From Mycobacterium colombiense (GTDB lineage Bacteria > Actinomycetota > Actinomycetes > Mycobacteriales > Mycobacteriaceae), in contig NZ_QMEV01000018.1 in assembly GCF_003284935.1 (NCBI RefSeq), positions 1 through 64,000 of the forward strand: DNA of 64,000 nt. The letters run 5' to 3'. Numbering within the stretch: position 1 is the stretch's first letter; every line of letters begins with the position of its first letter. The translations under genes were made by a program, and so were the position numbers. The notes beneath the pieces are model-generated. The model was not told where the DNA came from. It saw only the letters and a program-made list of their open reading frames with translations, and did no database searches. Below are positions 8,680 through 17,862 of this stretch, in pieces.

Positions 8680-10299
8680 ATGAAGGTCATGGCCCAGTTG
8701 GCGATGGTGATGAACCTCGACAAATGCATCGGCTGTCACACCTGCTCGGTGACCTGTAAGCAGGCGTGGACCAACCGACCCGGTACGGAGTACGTGTGGT
8801 TCAACAACGTCGAAACCCGTCCCGGACAAGGCTATCCGCGCACCTATGAGGACCAGGAGCGCTGGCGCGGCGGGTGGATTCGCGACAAGAGGGGCCGCCT
8901 GCGGCTTCGCGACGGGGGCCGGCTGCAAAAGCTGCTGCGCATCTTCGCCAATCCGAAGCTGCCCGTCATCGGCGACTACTACGAGCCCTGGACCTACGAC
9001 TACGAAAACCTGACCACCGCCCCGGCGGGTGACACCTTCCCGACGGCCGCGCCCCGAAGCCTGATCAGCGGTGAGCCGATGAAGGTTTCGTGGGGGCCGA
9101 ACTGGGACGACAACCTGGCCGGGTCGCCGGAGATCCTGGCTGGGGACCCGATTCTGAAGAAGGTCAGCGAGGAGGTCAAGCTCTCGCTGGAAGAGACCTT
9201 CATGTTCTACCTGCCCCGGATCTGCGAGCACTGCCTCAATCCGTCCTGCGTGGCGTCGTGCCCGTCGGGCGCGATGTACAAGCGCAGCGAGGACGGCATC
9301 GTGCTGGTTGACCAGGACCGGTGTCGCGGCTGGCGGATGTGTGTGTCCGGATGTCCTTACAAGAAGGTGTATTTCAACCACAAGACGGGCAAGGCCGAGA
9401 AGTGCACGCTGTGTTATCCGCGGATGGAGGTCGGCCTGCCGACCATCTGTTCGGAGACCTGTGTGGGCCGGCTGCGCTACCTGGGTGTGGTCCTCTATGA
9501 CGTCGACCGGGTGTTGGAAGCGGCGTCGGTGGAAAAGGAGACCGATCTCTATCCGGCGCAGTGCGAGATCCTGCTCGACCCCAACGATCCCGACGTCATC
9601 GCCGGTGCGCGGGCGGAGGGGATACCGGACGAGTGGATCGAGGCGGCCCAGCGTTCGCCGGTCTACGCGCTGATCCACACCTACAAGGTGGCGCTGCCGC
9701 TGCACCCGGAATACCGGACCATGCCGATGGTCTGGTACATCCCGCCGCTCTCGCCGGTGGTCGACGCGGTCAGCCGCGACGGGCACGACGGTGAGGACCT
9801 CGGCAACCTGTTCGGTGCGCTGGATGCGCTGCGGATCCCGATGCAGTACCTGGCCGAACTGTTCACCGCCGGCGATACCGCCGTGGTCGAGGGCGTGTTG
9901 CGCCGGCTGGCGGCGATGCGCTCCTACATGCGCGACATCAACCTCGGCCGGGAAACCCAGCCGCACATCCCGCATTCGGTCGGCCTGACCGAAGAAGAGA
10001 TCTACGAGATGTACCGGCTGCTGGCCATCGCGAAATACGAAGAGCGCTATGTCATTCCGACGGCCTTCGCACCGCAGGCCCGCGACCTGGAGGAGATGGC
10101 GGGCTGCTCGTTGACCGGAGACGGCGGGCCGGGCATGTACGAGTCGGATCCGGTGCCGGTGTCCGTCGAGACCTTCCACACCCTCAAGCAGCGCGGTGAC
10201 GATCCCGCCAACGCGCGGCGGTCGGGCCGGGTGAACCTGCTGAATTGGGACGGCGGCCAGGTGCCCGCCGGCATGTTTCCCGAGGGGCGGCAGCGATGA
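8680..10299 (+). CDS. narH: Respiratory nitrate reductase beta subunit NarH
   Basis: 539 residues. Electron-transfer subunit with four iron-sulfur clusters that pass electrons from the NarI hemes to NarG. The first cysteine group is Cys16-IGCHTC-SVTC (C16, C19, C22, C26). The second is CEHCLNPSCVASC near residues 182-194. The third is CRGWRMCVSGC near residue 214, in which a Trp replaces one Cys, the hallmark of the [3Fe-4S] cluster in NarH. The fourth is CTLCYPR with a later CSETC. It starts one base after narG and overlaps narJ by the ATGA arrangement, so translation is probably coupled. Confidence 0.97.
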   Translation: MKVMAQLAMVMNLDKCIGCHTCSVTCKQAWTNRPGTEYVWFNNVETRPGQGYPRTYEDQERWRGGWIRDKRGRLRLRDGGRLQKLLRIFANPKLPVIGDYYEPWTYDYENLTTAPAGDTFPTAAPRSLISGEPMKVSWGPNWDDNLAGSPEILAGDPILKKVSEEVKLSLEETFMFYLPRICEHCLNPSCVASCPSGAMYKRSEDGIVLVDQDRCRGWRMCVSGCPYKKVYFNHKTGKAEKCTLCYPRMEVGLPTICSETCVGRLRYLGVVLYDVDRVLEAASVEKETDLYPAQCEILLDPNDPDVIAGARAEGIPDEWIEAAQRSPVYALIHTYKVALPLHPEYRTMPMVWYIPPLSPVVDAVSRDGHDGEDLGNLFGALDALRIPMQYLAELFTAGDTAVVEGVLRRLAAMRSYMRDINLGRETQPHIPHSVGLTEEEIYEMYRLLAIAKYEERYVIPTAFAPQARDLEEMAGCSLTGDGGPGMYESDPVPVSVETFHTLKQRGDDPANARRSGRVNLLNWDGGQVPAGMFPEGRQR

Positions 10300-10964
10300 A
10301 GCTGCTGTCGGCGCTGCGCGAGCGGTCCACCACCCGGGCGATGCAGGATCGCCTGGTGTGGCAGGCGGCGTCGCTGCTGCTGGCCTACCCGGACGACGGG
10401 TTGGCCGGGCGCCTGGACGCCGTCGAGGAGCTGTTGGGGCATGTCAGCGGTGCGCCGGCGGCGCTGCTGGGGCAGACGGTCGCGGCGCTGCGTGCGACCG
10501 AGCCGATGACCGCGGCGATGGACTACGTCGCGACGTTCGACATGCGGCGGCGCGCCACCATGTACCTGACCTACTGGACCGCGGGCGACACCCGCAACCG
10601 GGGCCGGGAGATGCTGGCGTTCGCCACCGCCTACCGGGAGGCGGGGGTGCAACCGCCGGGCGGTGAGGCGCCCGATCATCTGGCCGTGGTGCTCGAATTC
10701 GCCGCCACCGTCGACCCCGACGCCGGGCGGCGACTGCTGAACCAGCATCGGGTGCCGATCGACGTGCTGCGCGGCGCCCTGGCCGACGCGAAGTCACCCT
10801 ACGAACCGACGGTGGCGGCGGTCTGCGAGACCCTGCCGGACGCGACCGATCAGGAAGTGCGCCGGGCCGAGCGGCTGGCGCAAGCCGGCCCGCCGGCGGA
10901 AGCCGTTGGACTGCAACCGTTTACCTTGACCGTGCCACCCCGCAAAGGATCGCCAAGTGTTTAG
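10296..10964 (+). CDS. narJ: Nitrate reductase assembly chaperone NarJ
   Basis: 222 residues, all-helical family that holds NarG during molybdenum cofactor insertion and is not part of the final enzyme. The start is the ATG at 10296 that overlaps the narH TGA. Family features are WQAASLLLAYPDD near residues 25-37, AAMDYVATFDMRRRATMYLTYW near residues 72-93 (the conserved core) and a variable C-terminus. It overlaps the downstream narI start by eight bases. Length is within the family range. Confidence 0.94.
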   Translation: MKLLSALRERSTTRAMQDRLVWQAASLLLAYPDDGLAGRLDAVEELLGHVSGAPAALLGQTVAALRATEPMTAAMDYVATFDMRRRATMYLTYWTAGDTRNRGREMLAFATAYREAGVQPPGGEAPDHLAVVLEFAATVDPDAGRRLLNQHRVPIDVLRGALADAKSPYEPTVAAVCETLPDATDQEVRRAERLAQAGPPAEAVGLQPFTLTVPPRKGSPSV

Positions 10965-11688
10965 CAACGTCCTGTTCTGGGACATCGCGCCCTACGTCAC
11001 GCTGTCGGTGCTGATCGTGGGCACCTGGTGGCGCTACCGCTACGACAAGTTCGGTTGGACCTCGCGGTCGTCGCAGATCTACGAGTCGCGACTGCTGAGC
11101 ATCGCCAGCCCCATCTTCCATTTCGGCATCCTGGCGGTCTTCGCCGGACACGTGATGGGGCTGTTTGTTCCGCCCCGGGTGACCCACATGCTGAAGATGA
11201 GCGACCACTTCTACCACCTGCAGGCGGTCATCGCCGGGTCGGTGGCCGGCATCGCTACGCTGGTCGGCATCGGGTTGCTGATCTACCGGCGGTTCACCCG
11301 CCCCGCGGTGTCCGTGGCCACCAGCCGCAGCGACAAGGTGATGTATGTGGTGCTGGTGCTGGCGATCGTGGTGGGCCTGTACTGCGACCTGATCGGCACA
11401 GGCCCGCACGGCGGGGAGTTCCACTACCGCTACACGGTGGGCTTGTGGTTCCGCCGGATCTGGATATTCCAGCCGCACGGCGAGGTGATGATCAACGCCC
11501 CGCTGGACTACCAGCTGCACGCCCTGATCGGCATGGTGCTGTTCACGCTGTGGCCGTTCACCCGGCTGGTGCATGCGTTCAGCGCGCCGGTCGTCTACCT
11601 GTTCCGGCCGTACATCGTCTACCGCAGCCGCGAGGCGGCGGGTAAGGGTCAGCTCGTCGGCACGGCGCCGCGCCGGCGGGGCTGGTAA
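10957..11688 (+). CDS. narI: Respiratory nitrate reductase gamma subunit NarI (cytochrome b)
   Basis: 243 residues, five membrane segments. It takes electrons from menaquinol and anchors NarGH to the membrane. The four heme-b ligands expected from E. coli NarI are visible as His55 and His65 (SPIFHFGILAVFAGH) and His188 and His206 (YQLHALIGM and TRLVHAFSAP). The start is a GTG at 10957 inside the end of narJ, with AAAGGA upstream. It is the last gene of the operon. No nitrate transporter narK follows here. Confidence 0.95.
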   Translation: MFSNVLFWDIAPYVTLSVLIVGTWWRYRYDKFGWTSRSSQIYESRLLSIASPIFHFGILAVFAGHVMGLFVPPRVTHMLKMSDHFYHLQAVIAGSVAGIATLVGIGLLIYRRFTRPAVSVATSRSDKVMYVVLVLAIVVGLYCDLIGTGPHGGEFHYRYTVGLWFRRIWIFQPHGEVMINAPLDYQLHALIGMVLFTLWPFTRLVHAFSAPVVYLFRPYIVYRSREAAGKGQLVGTAPRRRGW

Positions 11689-11747
11689 AGGGCGCCCGGT
11701 CACCAGCCGGTTCGCTATCCGGGGCCCCCGCTGCCACAATCACCGAC

Positions 11748-13637
11748 GTGCTATTTCGCAACGTCGCCATCGTCGCCCACGTCGACCACGGGAAGACCAC
11801 CCTGGTCGACGCGATGCTGCGGCAGTCGGGCGCGCTGCACCACCGGGGCGACGACGCGGTCGAACGCCTGATGGACTCCGGGGACCTGGAGAAGGAAAAA
11901 GGCATCACGATCCTGGCCAAGAACACGGCCGTGCATCGCAAGAATCCGGATGGAACGACGACCGTCATCAACGTCATCGACACCCCGGGCCACGCCGACT
12001 TCGGCGGCGAGGTGGAGCGCGGCCTGTCGATGGTGGACGGGGTGCTGCTGCTGGTCGACGCCTCGGAGGGGCCGCTGCCGCAGACCCGGTTCGTGCTGCG
12101 CAAGGCCCTGGCCGCCCACCTTCCGGTGATCCTGGTCGTCAACAAGACGGACCGGCCGGACGCCCGGATCTCCGAGGTCGTCTCCGAAAGCCACGACCTG
12201 CTGCTCGACGTCGCCTCCGACCTCGACGAGGACGCGCAGAAGGCCGCCGAGGCCGCCCTGGACCTGCCCACGCTGTACGCCTCGGGACGGGCCGGCATCG
12301 CCAGCACGACGGAACCGGCCAATGGCGAGAACCCCGAGGGCGACAACCTCGATCCGCTGTTCGACGTCCTGCTCGAGCACATCCCGCCGCCGCAGGGTGA
12401 TCCCGAGGCCCCGCTGCAGGCGCTGGTCACCAACCTGGACGCGTCGGCGTTCCTGGGCCGGCTCGCGCTGATCCGCATCTACAAGGGCCGTATCCGCAAG
12501 GGCCAGCAGGTGGCCTGGATGCGCGAGGTGGACGGCCACCCCGTCATCACCAACGCGAAGATCACCGAACTGCTGGTGACCGAGGGCGTCGAGCGTTCCT
12601 CGACCGACGAGGCCGTCGCCGGGGACATCGTCGCCGTCGCGGGCATTCCCGAGATCATGATCGGCGACACGCTGGCCGATCCGGACCACGCGCACGCGTT
12701 GCCGCGCATTACCGTCGACGAGCCCGCCATCTCGGTGACCATCGGCACCAACACCTCGCCGTTGGCGGGCAAGGTGAAGGGGCACAAGCTGACCGCTCGC
12801 ATGGTGAAGTCGCGCCTGGACGCCGAACTCGTGGGCAACGTCTCCATCAAGGTCGTCGACATCGACCGGCCCGACGCCTGGGAGGTGCAGGGCCGCGGCG
12901 AGCTCGCGCTGGCGGTCCTTGTCGAACAGATGCGCCGCGAGGGTTTCGAGCTCACGGTGGGCAAGCCGCAGGTCGTCACCCAAACGATCGACGGCAAGCT
13001 GCACGAGCCCTTCGAGGCGATGACCATCGACTGCCCCGAGGAATTCGTCGGCGCCATCACCCAGCTGATGGCCGCCCGCAAGGGACGCATGGAAGAGATG
13101 ACCAACCACGCCGCCGGGTGGGTCCGGATGGACTTCATCGTGCCCAGCCGCGGCCTGATCGGCTTCCGCACCGACTTCCTCACGCTGACCCGCGGCACCG
13201 GCATCGCCAACGCGGTGTTCGACGGCTACCGGCCGTGGGCCGGGGAGATCCGCGCCCGCCACACCGGGTCGCTGGTGTCCGACCGCGCGGGCACCATCAC
13301 CCCCTTCGCCATGATCCAGCTCGCCGACCGGGGCCAGTTCTTCGTCGAGCCCGGCCAGGACACCTACGAGGGCATGGTCGTCGGGATCAACCCGCGCGCA
13401 GAGGATCTCGACATCAACGTCACCCGCGAGAAGAAGCTGACCAACATGCGGTCGTCGACCGCAGATGTCATCGAAACGTTGGCCAGGCCGCTCGAACTCG
13501 ATCTCGAGCAGGCCATGGAATTCTGCGCGCAAGACGAATGCGTGGAGGTGACCCCGGAGATCGTGCGGGTGCGCAAGGTCGAGCTGGACGCCACCTCCCG
13601 GGCCCGCAGCCGGTCGCGCGCCAAGGCCCGGGGTTAA
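11748..13637 (+). CDS. typA: Ribosome-associated GTPase TypA/BipA
   Basis: 629 residues. Translational GTPase related to EF-G, linked to stress response and ribosome assembly. The GTP-binding motifs are all present: G1 AHVDHGKTT at residues 10-18, G2 Thr in KGITI near residue 54, G3 DTPGHADF at 78-85 and G4 NKTD at 132-135. Domain II and the EF-G-like C-terminal domains follow, with the family-specific segment SRGLIGFRTDFLT. A GTG start fits the conserved FRNVAIVAHVDHGK N-terminus. It lies 59 bp after narI and just before lpqW, as in M. tuberculosis (Rv1165). Confidence 0.96.
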   Translation: MLFRNVAIVAHVDHGKTTLVDAMLRQSGALHHRGDDAVERLMDSGDLEKEKGITILAKNTAVHRKNPDGTTTVINVIDTPGHADFGGEVERGLSMVDGVLLLVDASEGPLPQTRFVLRKALAAHLPVILVVNKTDRPDARISEVVSESHDLLLDVASDLDEDAQKAAEAALDLPTLYASGRAGIASTTEPANGENPEGDNLDPLFDVLLEHIPPPQGDPEAPLQALVTNLDASAFLGRLALIRIYKGRIRKGQQVAWMREVDGHPVITNAKITELLVTEGVERSSTDEAVAGDIVAVAGIPEIMIGDTLADPDHAHALPRITVDEPAISVTIGTNTSPLAGKVKGHKLTARMVKSRLDAELVGNVSIKVVDIDRPDAWEVQGRGELALAVLVEQMRREGFELTVGKPQVVTQTIDGKLHEPFEAMTIDCPEEFVGAITQLMAARKGRMEEMTNHAAGWVRMDFIVPSRGLIGFRTDFLTLTRGTGIANAVFDGYRPWAGEIRARHTGSLVSDRAGTITPFAMIQLADRGQFFVEPGQDTYEGMVVGINPRAEDLDINVTREKKLTNMRSSTADVIETLARPLELDLEQAMEFCAQDECVEVTPEIVRVRKVELDATSRARSRSRAKARG

Positions 13638-13688
13638 CACCTGGTGGTCGGACGGGCCGCTGGGCGGCTGCTCGATACCCTGATCAGC

Positions 13689-15587
13689 GTGCCGAGACGT
13701 GTCCGCCGTTGGTTCATGGTGCTGGGCGGACTGATCTTCCTGGTCGGACTCGTGCTCTCGGCCTGTACGGTCAACCCGCCACCGGCGCCGCAGAGCACCG
13801 ACACGCCGCACAACTCCGTGCCGCCGCCGCCCCGGGTCAGCGAGATCATCATGGGCATCGACTCGATCGGGGCCGGCTTCAACCCGCACCTGCTCTCCGA
13901 CCTGTCCCCGGTGAACGCGGCGATCAGCGCGCTGGTGCTGCCGAGCGCCTTCCGGCCGGTGCCCGACCCCAACACGCCGACCGGTTCCCGCTGGGAGATG
14001 GACCCGACCCTGCTGGTGTCGGCCGAGGTGACCAGCCAGAACCCGTTCACGGTGACCTACAAGATCCGACCGGAGGCGCAGTGGACCGACAACGCGCCGA
14101 TCGCCGCCGACGACTTCTGGTACCTATGGCACCAGATGGTCAGCCAGCCCGGCGTCGTCGACCCGGCCGGGTACGACCTCATCACCGGCGTGCAGTCCTT
14201 GGAGGGCGGCAAGCAGGCGGTGGTCACCTTCGCCGAACCGTATCCGGCGTGGAAGGAGTTGTTCGCCAACATCCTTCCGGCGCACATCGTCAAGGACGTG
14301 CCCGGCGGTTTCGCCGCGGGCCTGGCCCGCACGCTTCCGGTCACGGGCGGCCAGTTCCGGGTGGAAAGCATCGACCCGCAGCGCGACGAGATCCTGGTGG
14401 CCCGCAACGACCGGTACTGGGGGCCGCCGGCCAAACCCGCGCTCATCCTGTTCCGCCGCGCCGGTGCGCCGGCCGCGCTGGCCGATTCGGTGCGCAACGG
14501 CGACACCCAGGTGGCGCAGGTGCATGGCGGCTCGGCGGCGTTCGCGCAGCTGTCCGCCATTCCCGACGTCCGCACCGCGCGGATCGTGACGCCGCGGGTC
14601 ATGCAGCTCACGCTGCGGGCCACCGAGCCCAAACTGGCTGACACGCAAGTCCGTAAGGCGATCCTGGGGCTGCTCGACGTCGACCTGCTCGCGGCCGTGG
14701 GCGCGGGCAGCGACAACACCGTCACCCTGGACCAGGCCCAGATCCGCGCGCCGAGCGACCCGGGCTACGAGCCGACCGCCCCGCCTGCGATGACGACTCC
14801 GGCGGCGCTGGCGCTGCTGGAGGCGGCCGGTTACAAGGTCGAACCCAACACTTCGGCTTCAGCGGCCCCACCCGCGCCGGCCCCGCCGAACACCGGGCCG
14901 CCCGAGGTCATCCGCGGCCGGATCAGCAAAGACGGCCAACAGCTTTCACTGGTGATCGGGGTCGCGGCGAACGACCCGACCTCGGTCGCGGTGGCCAACA
15001 CCGCCGCCGACCGGTTGCGCAACGTCGGCATCGCCGCGACCGTGCTGGCGCTGGACCCGGTCACCCTCTATCACGACGCACTGAACGACAACCGGGTGGA
15101 CGCGATCGTCGGGTGGCATCAGGCGGGCGGCAACCTGGCGACCCGGCTCGCCTCCCGATACGGTTGTCCCGCACTGGAATCGACGCAGGTCCCGATCTCC
15201 AACGGCCCGGCGCCCGCGCCGTCGGCCCCTGCCGGTCCCACGCCGTCCACTGGGCCGCCCGCCAAGTCGACGACACCGACGACCACGCCGCCGCCCAGCC
15301 GCCCGGCCGACCCCAACGCCCTCGTGCAGGCGCCGTCGAACCTCACCGGGATTTGCGATCGCAGCATCCAGTCGAACATCGACGCCGCCCTCAACGGCAC
15401 CAAGAACATCAACGACGTGATCACCGCCGTGGAACCGCGCCTGTGGAACATGTCCACCGTGCTGCCGATCCTGCAGGACACGACGATCGTCGGGGCCGGC
15501 CCGAGCGTGCAGAACGTCAGCCTCTCCGGTGCGGTACCGGTCGGCATCGTCGGCGACGCCGGCCAATGGATCAAGACCGGGCCGTAG
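13689..15587 (+). CDS. lpqW: Lipoprotein LpqW (solute-binding-protein fold, PIM/LAM pathway regulator)
   Basis: 632 residues with the GTG at 13689 as start. An earlier in-frame GTG at 13644 would put 15 extra residues before the signal peptide, and neither has a good ribosome binding site. The chosen start gives a normal lipoprotein signal: PRRVRRW, a hydrophobic stretch, then lipobox LSAC with Cys26. The body is an SBP_bac_5-type (peptide/oligosaccharide ABC receptor) fold, but no ABC permease is nearby. LpqW is known to steer PIM4 between polar PIMs and lipomannan/LAM, opposite to PimE, whose gene lies 11 kb upstream. Two Pro/Thr/Ser-rich linkers (near residues 390-415 and 530-570) interrupt the fold. 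Confidence 0.9.
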   Translation: MPRRVRRWFMVLGGLIFLVGLVLSACTVNPPPAPQSTDTPHNSVPPPPRVSEIIMGIDSIGAGFNPHLLSDLSPVNAAISALVLPSAFRPVPDPNTPTGSRWEMDPTLLVSAEVTSQNPFTVTYKIRPEAQWTDNAPIAADDFWYLWHQMVSQPGVVDPAGYDLITGVQSLEGGKQAVVTFAEPYPAWKELFANILPAHIVKDVPGGFAAGLARTLPVTGGQFRVESIDPQRDEILVARNDRYWGPPAKPALILFRRAGAPAALADSVRNGDTQVAQVHGGSAAFAQLSAIPDVRTARIVTPRVMQLTLRATEPKLADTQVRKAILGLLDVDLLAAVGAGSDNTVTLDQAQIRAPSDPGYEPTAPPAMTTPAALALLEAAGYKVEPNTSASAAPPAPAPPNTGPPEVIRGRISKDGQQLSLVIGVAANDPTSVAVANTAADRLRNVGIAATVLALDPVTLYHDALNDNRVDAIVGWHQAGGNLATRLASRYGCPALESTQVPISNGPAPAPSAPAGPTPSTGPPAKSTTPTTTPPPSRPADPNALVQAPSNLTGICDRSIQSNIDAALNGTKNINDVITAVEPRLWNMSTVLPILQDTTIVGAGPSVQNVSLSGAVPVGIVGDAGQWIKTGP

Positions 15588-15598
15588 CGCCGGGGCCG

Positions 15599-16210
15599 TC
15601 AGTCGGCGGGACGCGCCGCGCGCGGCGGTATCACGGTGTCGACGATGAGCGCCAGCTCGCGCCGGTTCGGCGGCGATCCGTTCAGCAGGAAGTGCTGGTT
15701 GATCAGGGCCGACCCGATGCGGGCGGTGAGGGGGGTGACCGTCGTCGGGTCGAGGTCACCGTCGTCGATGGCGGCCTGCAGGATCGATTCCACGATCTTC
15801 ATGCGCGGCCGCACCACCGCGTCGGCGAAGATGGCCCGCATCTCGGGCTCGTGCAACAGCTGATGGATGACGTCCAGACCCGGAAAGCCGGTCTTTCCCG
15901 CCAGCAGGTCGCGCTGCGCGGTGAACATCGCGAGCAGATTTTCGCGGGCCGAACGCCCGGAACGCAGCTCGGGCAGCGGCGGTAGCGCGAATACCAGAGC
16001 GGCGTGCACCAGCTCGCACTTGGTGTCCCAGCGCCGGTACAGGGCGGCCTTGCCGGTATGGGCGCGCGCCGCGATGCCCTCCATGGTCAGGCCGCCGTAA
16101 CCGACCTCGGTCAGCTCGGCCAGGGTGGCCTCGTAGAGGGCGCGTTCGAGGACCTCACCGCGCCGGCGGCTTCGGCTGCCGGTGTGGTCTGCGTCCGTGA
16201 GCTGAGGCAC
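15599..16210 (-). CDS. TetR-family transcriptional regulator (Rv1167c-like)
   Basis: 203 residues, start at a GTG giving MPQLTDADH, as in Rv1167c; the longer upstream reading frame runs through mshB and is not used. The helix-turn-helix is at about residues 38-62 ([21 protein letters not shown]). The C-terminal part is a ligand-binding domain with no assigned effector. It is convergent with lpqW (11 bp gap) and divergent from mshB across 96 bp, so a role in controlling mshB is possible but not shown. In M. tuberculosis PPE17 and PE11 genes lie between these two; here they are missing. Confidence 0.85.
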   Translation of the reverse strand: MPQLTDADHTGSRSRRRGEVLERALYEATLAELTEVGYGGLTMEGIAARAHTGKAALYRRWDTKCELVHAALVFALPPLPELRSGRSARENLLAMFTAQRDLLAGKTGFPGLDVIHQLLHEPEMRAIFADAVVRPRMKIVESILQAAIDDGDLDPTTVTPLTARIGSALINQHFLLNGSPPNRRELALIVDTVIPPRAARPAD

Positions 16211-16306
16211 CCCTTGATAGTAGCCGTGCGCGTTCCTATCTGCCGCGTACCGGTGGGTAGCCGCCGGGCTGCCGAAGCCGCCGCGGCTGCCGGTAGGGTG
16301 CCGTCC

Positions 16307-17212
16307 ATGCCTGAGACGCCGCGGCTGCTGTTCGTCCACGCGCACCCCGACGACGAAAGCCTCGGCACCGGCGCCACCATCGCCCATTACGCCGCCCGCG
16401 GGGCGGATGTCCGCGTGATCACCTGCACGCTGGGCGAGGAGGGCGAGGTGATCGGCGATCGCTGGGCCGAACTCGCCGTCGATCGCGCCGACCAACTCGG
16501 CGGCTACCGGATCGGCGAATTGACCGCGGCGCTGCACGCGCTGGGCGTGGGCGAACCCCACTATCTCGGCGGCGCCGGCCGGTGGCGCGATTCGGGCATG
16601 CGCGGCACGCCGAGGCGACACCGGCAACGCTTCATCGACGCCGACGAACGCGACACCGTGGGCGCCCTGGTGGCCGTCATTCGCCGGCAGCGCCCGCACG
16701 TCGTGGTGACCTACGATCCGGGCGGCGGCTACGGCCATCCCGATCACGTCCACGCGCACCGGGTGACGGTGGCCGCGATCGAGGCGGCGGGTGCCGGGGC
16801 CGGCTTTGCCGGCGAGCCCTGGGTCGTGCCGAAGTTCTACTGGTCGGTCTTCGCGACGAGCGCCTTCGAGGCGGCCATGGACGCGCTGACGCCCGCGGAT
16901 CTGCGGCCCGAATGGTCGATCCCGCCGAAGGAAGAGTTCACCTTCGGCTACGCCGACGAGGACATCGACGCCGTCGTCGACACCGCCCCGCAGGCCGTGG
17001 CCGCCAAGCGGGCGGCCCTCGCCGCGCACGCCACGCAGGTGGTGGTCGGGCCGACCGGGCGCGCCTGCGCGCTGTCCAACAACGCCGCCATACCGATTCT
17101 GGGGCAAGAGCACTACGTCCTGGCCGGCGGCGCGGCGGGGGAGCGCGACGAGCGGGGCTGGGAAACGGACCTGCTCGCAGGGCTTGGTTTTCCATCGGCC
17201 CCGACCCGGTAG
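16307..17212 (+). CDS. mshB: N-acetyl-GlcNAc-Ins deacetylase MshB (mycothiol synthesis)
   Basis: 301 residues. Zinc enzyme of the LmbE/PIG-L family that deacetylates 1-O-(2-acetamido-2-deoxy-glucopyranosyl)-myo-inositol, the second committed step to mycothiol, in the cytosol. Metal ligands are His13 and Asp16 in HAHPDDES, with Asp15 as catalytic base, and His147 in [11 protein letters not shown]. The numbering agrees exactly with the known M. tuberculosis enzyme. The start is the ATG at 16307. It is divergent from the TetR gene and followed 33 bp later by a micro-ORF and a small membrane protein. Confidence 0.95.
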   Translation: MPETPRLLFVHAHPDDESLGTGATIAHYAARGADVRVITCTLGEEGEVIGDRWAELAVDRADQLGGYRIGELTAALHALGVGEPHYLGGAGRWRDSGMRGTPRRHRQRFIDADERDTVGALVAVIRRQRPHVVVTYDPGGGYGHPDHVHAHRVTVAAIEAAGAGAGFAGEPWVVPKFYWSVFATSAFEAAMDALTPADLRPEWSIPPKEEFTFGYADEDIDAVVDTAPQAVAAKRAALAAHATQVVVGPTGRACALSNNAAIPILGQEHYVLAGGAAGERDERGWETDLLAGLGFPSAPTR

Positions 17213-17245
17213 GCTGCCAATCAGGCAGCCACGGAAGGAATTCGC

Positions 17246-17353
17246 ATGGACCCCGACCTGGACCCTAATCAGCAACACTGGCAGGACCGGCTGGACAGCC
17301 TGCAGTGGGTTATCGGCTCCATCATGTCCAACCTCGACAGCGTCCCGACCTGA
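17246..17353 (+). CDS. 35-residue micro-ORF between mshB and the Rv1171-like gene
   Basis: An ATG at 17246, six bases after GGAAGGAA, opens 35 codons ending in TGA: MDPDLDPNQQHW, then QDRLDSLQWVIGSIMSNLDS. The product would be acidic with an amphipathic C-terminal half and has no membrane segment. The strong ribosome binding site and the way its stop sits at the presumed start of the next gene argue for real translation. It may be a small functional protein or a leader that couples translation to the membrane protein. Function unknown. Confidence 0.5.
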   Translation: MDPDLDPNQQHWQDRLDSLQWVIGSIMSNLDSVPT

Positions 17354-17766
17354 CCGAAACCAAGCCACGCGTCGCGTCCGTTGACGACGCCGACGCGACC
17401 GACCCCGCGATCCGTTTCGTCGTGTTGGCCCTTTTGGCGGTCGACGGGGTGCTCTCCGCACTTGCCGGAGCTCTGTTGCTGCCTCTGTATATCGGGACGG
17501 TTCCGTTTCCCATCAGCGGACTGATTTCGGGACTGGTCAACGCCGCCCTGGTGTGGGCCGCCGGCCGCTGGACGCGCGCGCCGCGGTTGGCGGCGTTGCC
17601 GTTGTGGACGTGGCTGTTGACCGTGGCGGTGATCAGCATGGGCGGCCCGGCCGACGACGTCATCCTGGGCGGCCGCGGCCTGATGGCCTACGGGGCCCTG
17701 TTGCTGCTGGTCCTCGGGGTCGTGCCGCCGGTATGGGTGCTGTGGCGGCGCGGGCAGGGCGTCTGA
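17305..17766 (+). CDS. Small conserved membrane protein (Rv1171-like)
   Basis: Up to 153 residues with four hydrophobic segments (roughly residues 38-58, 64-88, 97-116 and 125-145 of the longest form), so an integral membrane protein of unknown function. The only usual start codon is a GTG at 17305 inside the micro-ORF. The protein similarity I recall for Rv1171 begins at about LTETKP, which here corresponds to a CTG at 17350 overlapping the micro-ORF stop (CTGA). The true start is therefore uncertain. No enzyme motif is seen. Confidence 0.75.
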   Translation: MGYRLHHVQPRQRPDLTETKPRVASVDDADATDPAIRFVVLALLAVDGVLSALAGALLLPLYIGTVPFPISGLISGLVNAALVWAAGRWTRAPRLAALPLWTWLLTVAVISMGGPADDVILGGRGLMAYGALLLLVLGVVPPVWVLWRRGQGV

Positions 17767-17862
17767 CGCTCGGCCGGGATGTCGCCCGCTTGCCGACGCG
17801 GGGGTGCCGCTACTGTTGACTGTTGCCCATACGGGACCCGCCAACGGGTGCCACGATTTCAC

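Noticed and set aside
5184..8729. Open frame of 1181 codons on the minus strand opposite narG
   Set aside because: Shadow of narG caused by high GC at third positions; the plus strand encodes all NarG motifs, and the antisense product is His/Gly/Arg-rich with no family.
11751..13889. Minus-strand frame of 712 codons opposite typA and lpqW
   Set aside because: TypA GTPase motifs are on the other strand; the frame has no ribosome binding site and no family.
16004..16306. Upstream extension of MshB to a 402-residue protein
   Set aside because: The extension runs through the TetR gene; the ATG at 16307 reproduces the residue numbers of the zinc ligands in known MshB.
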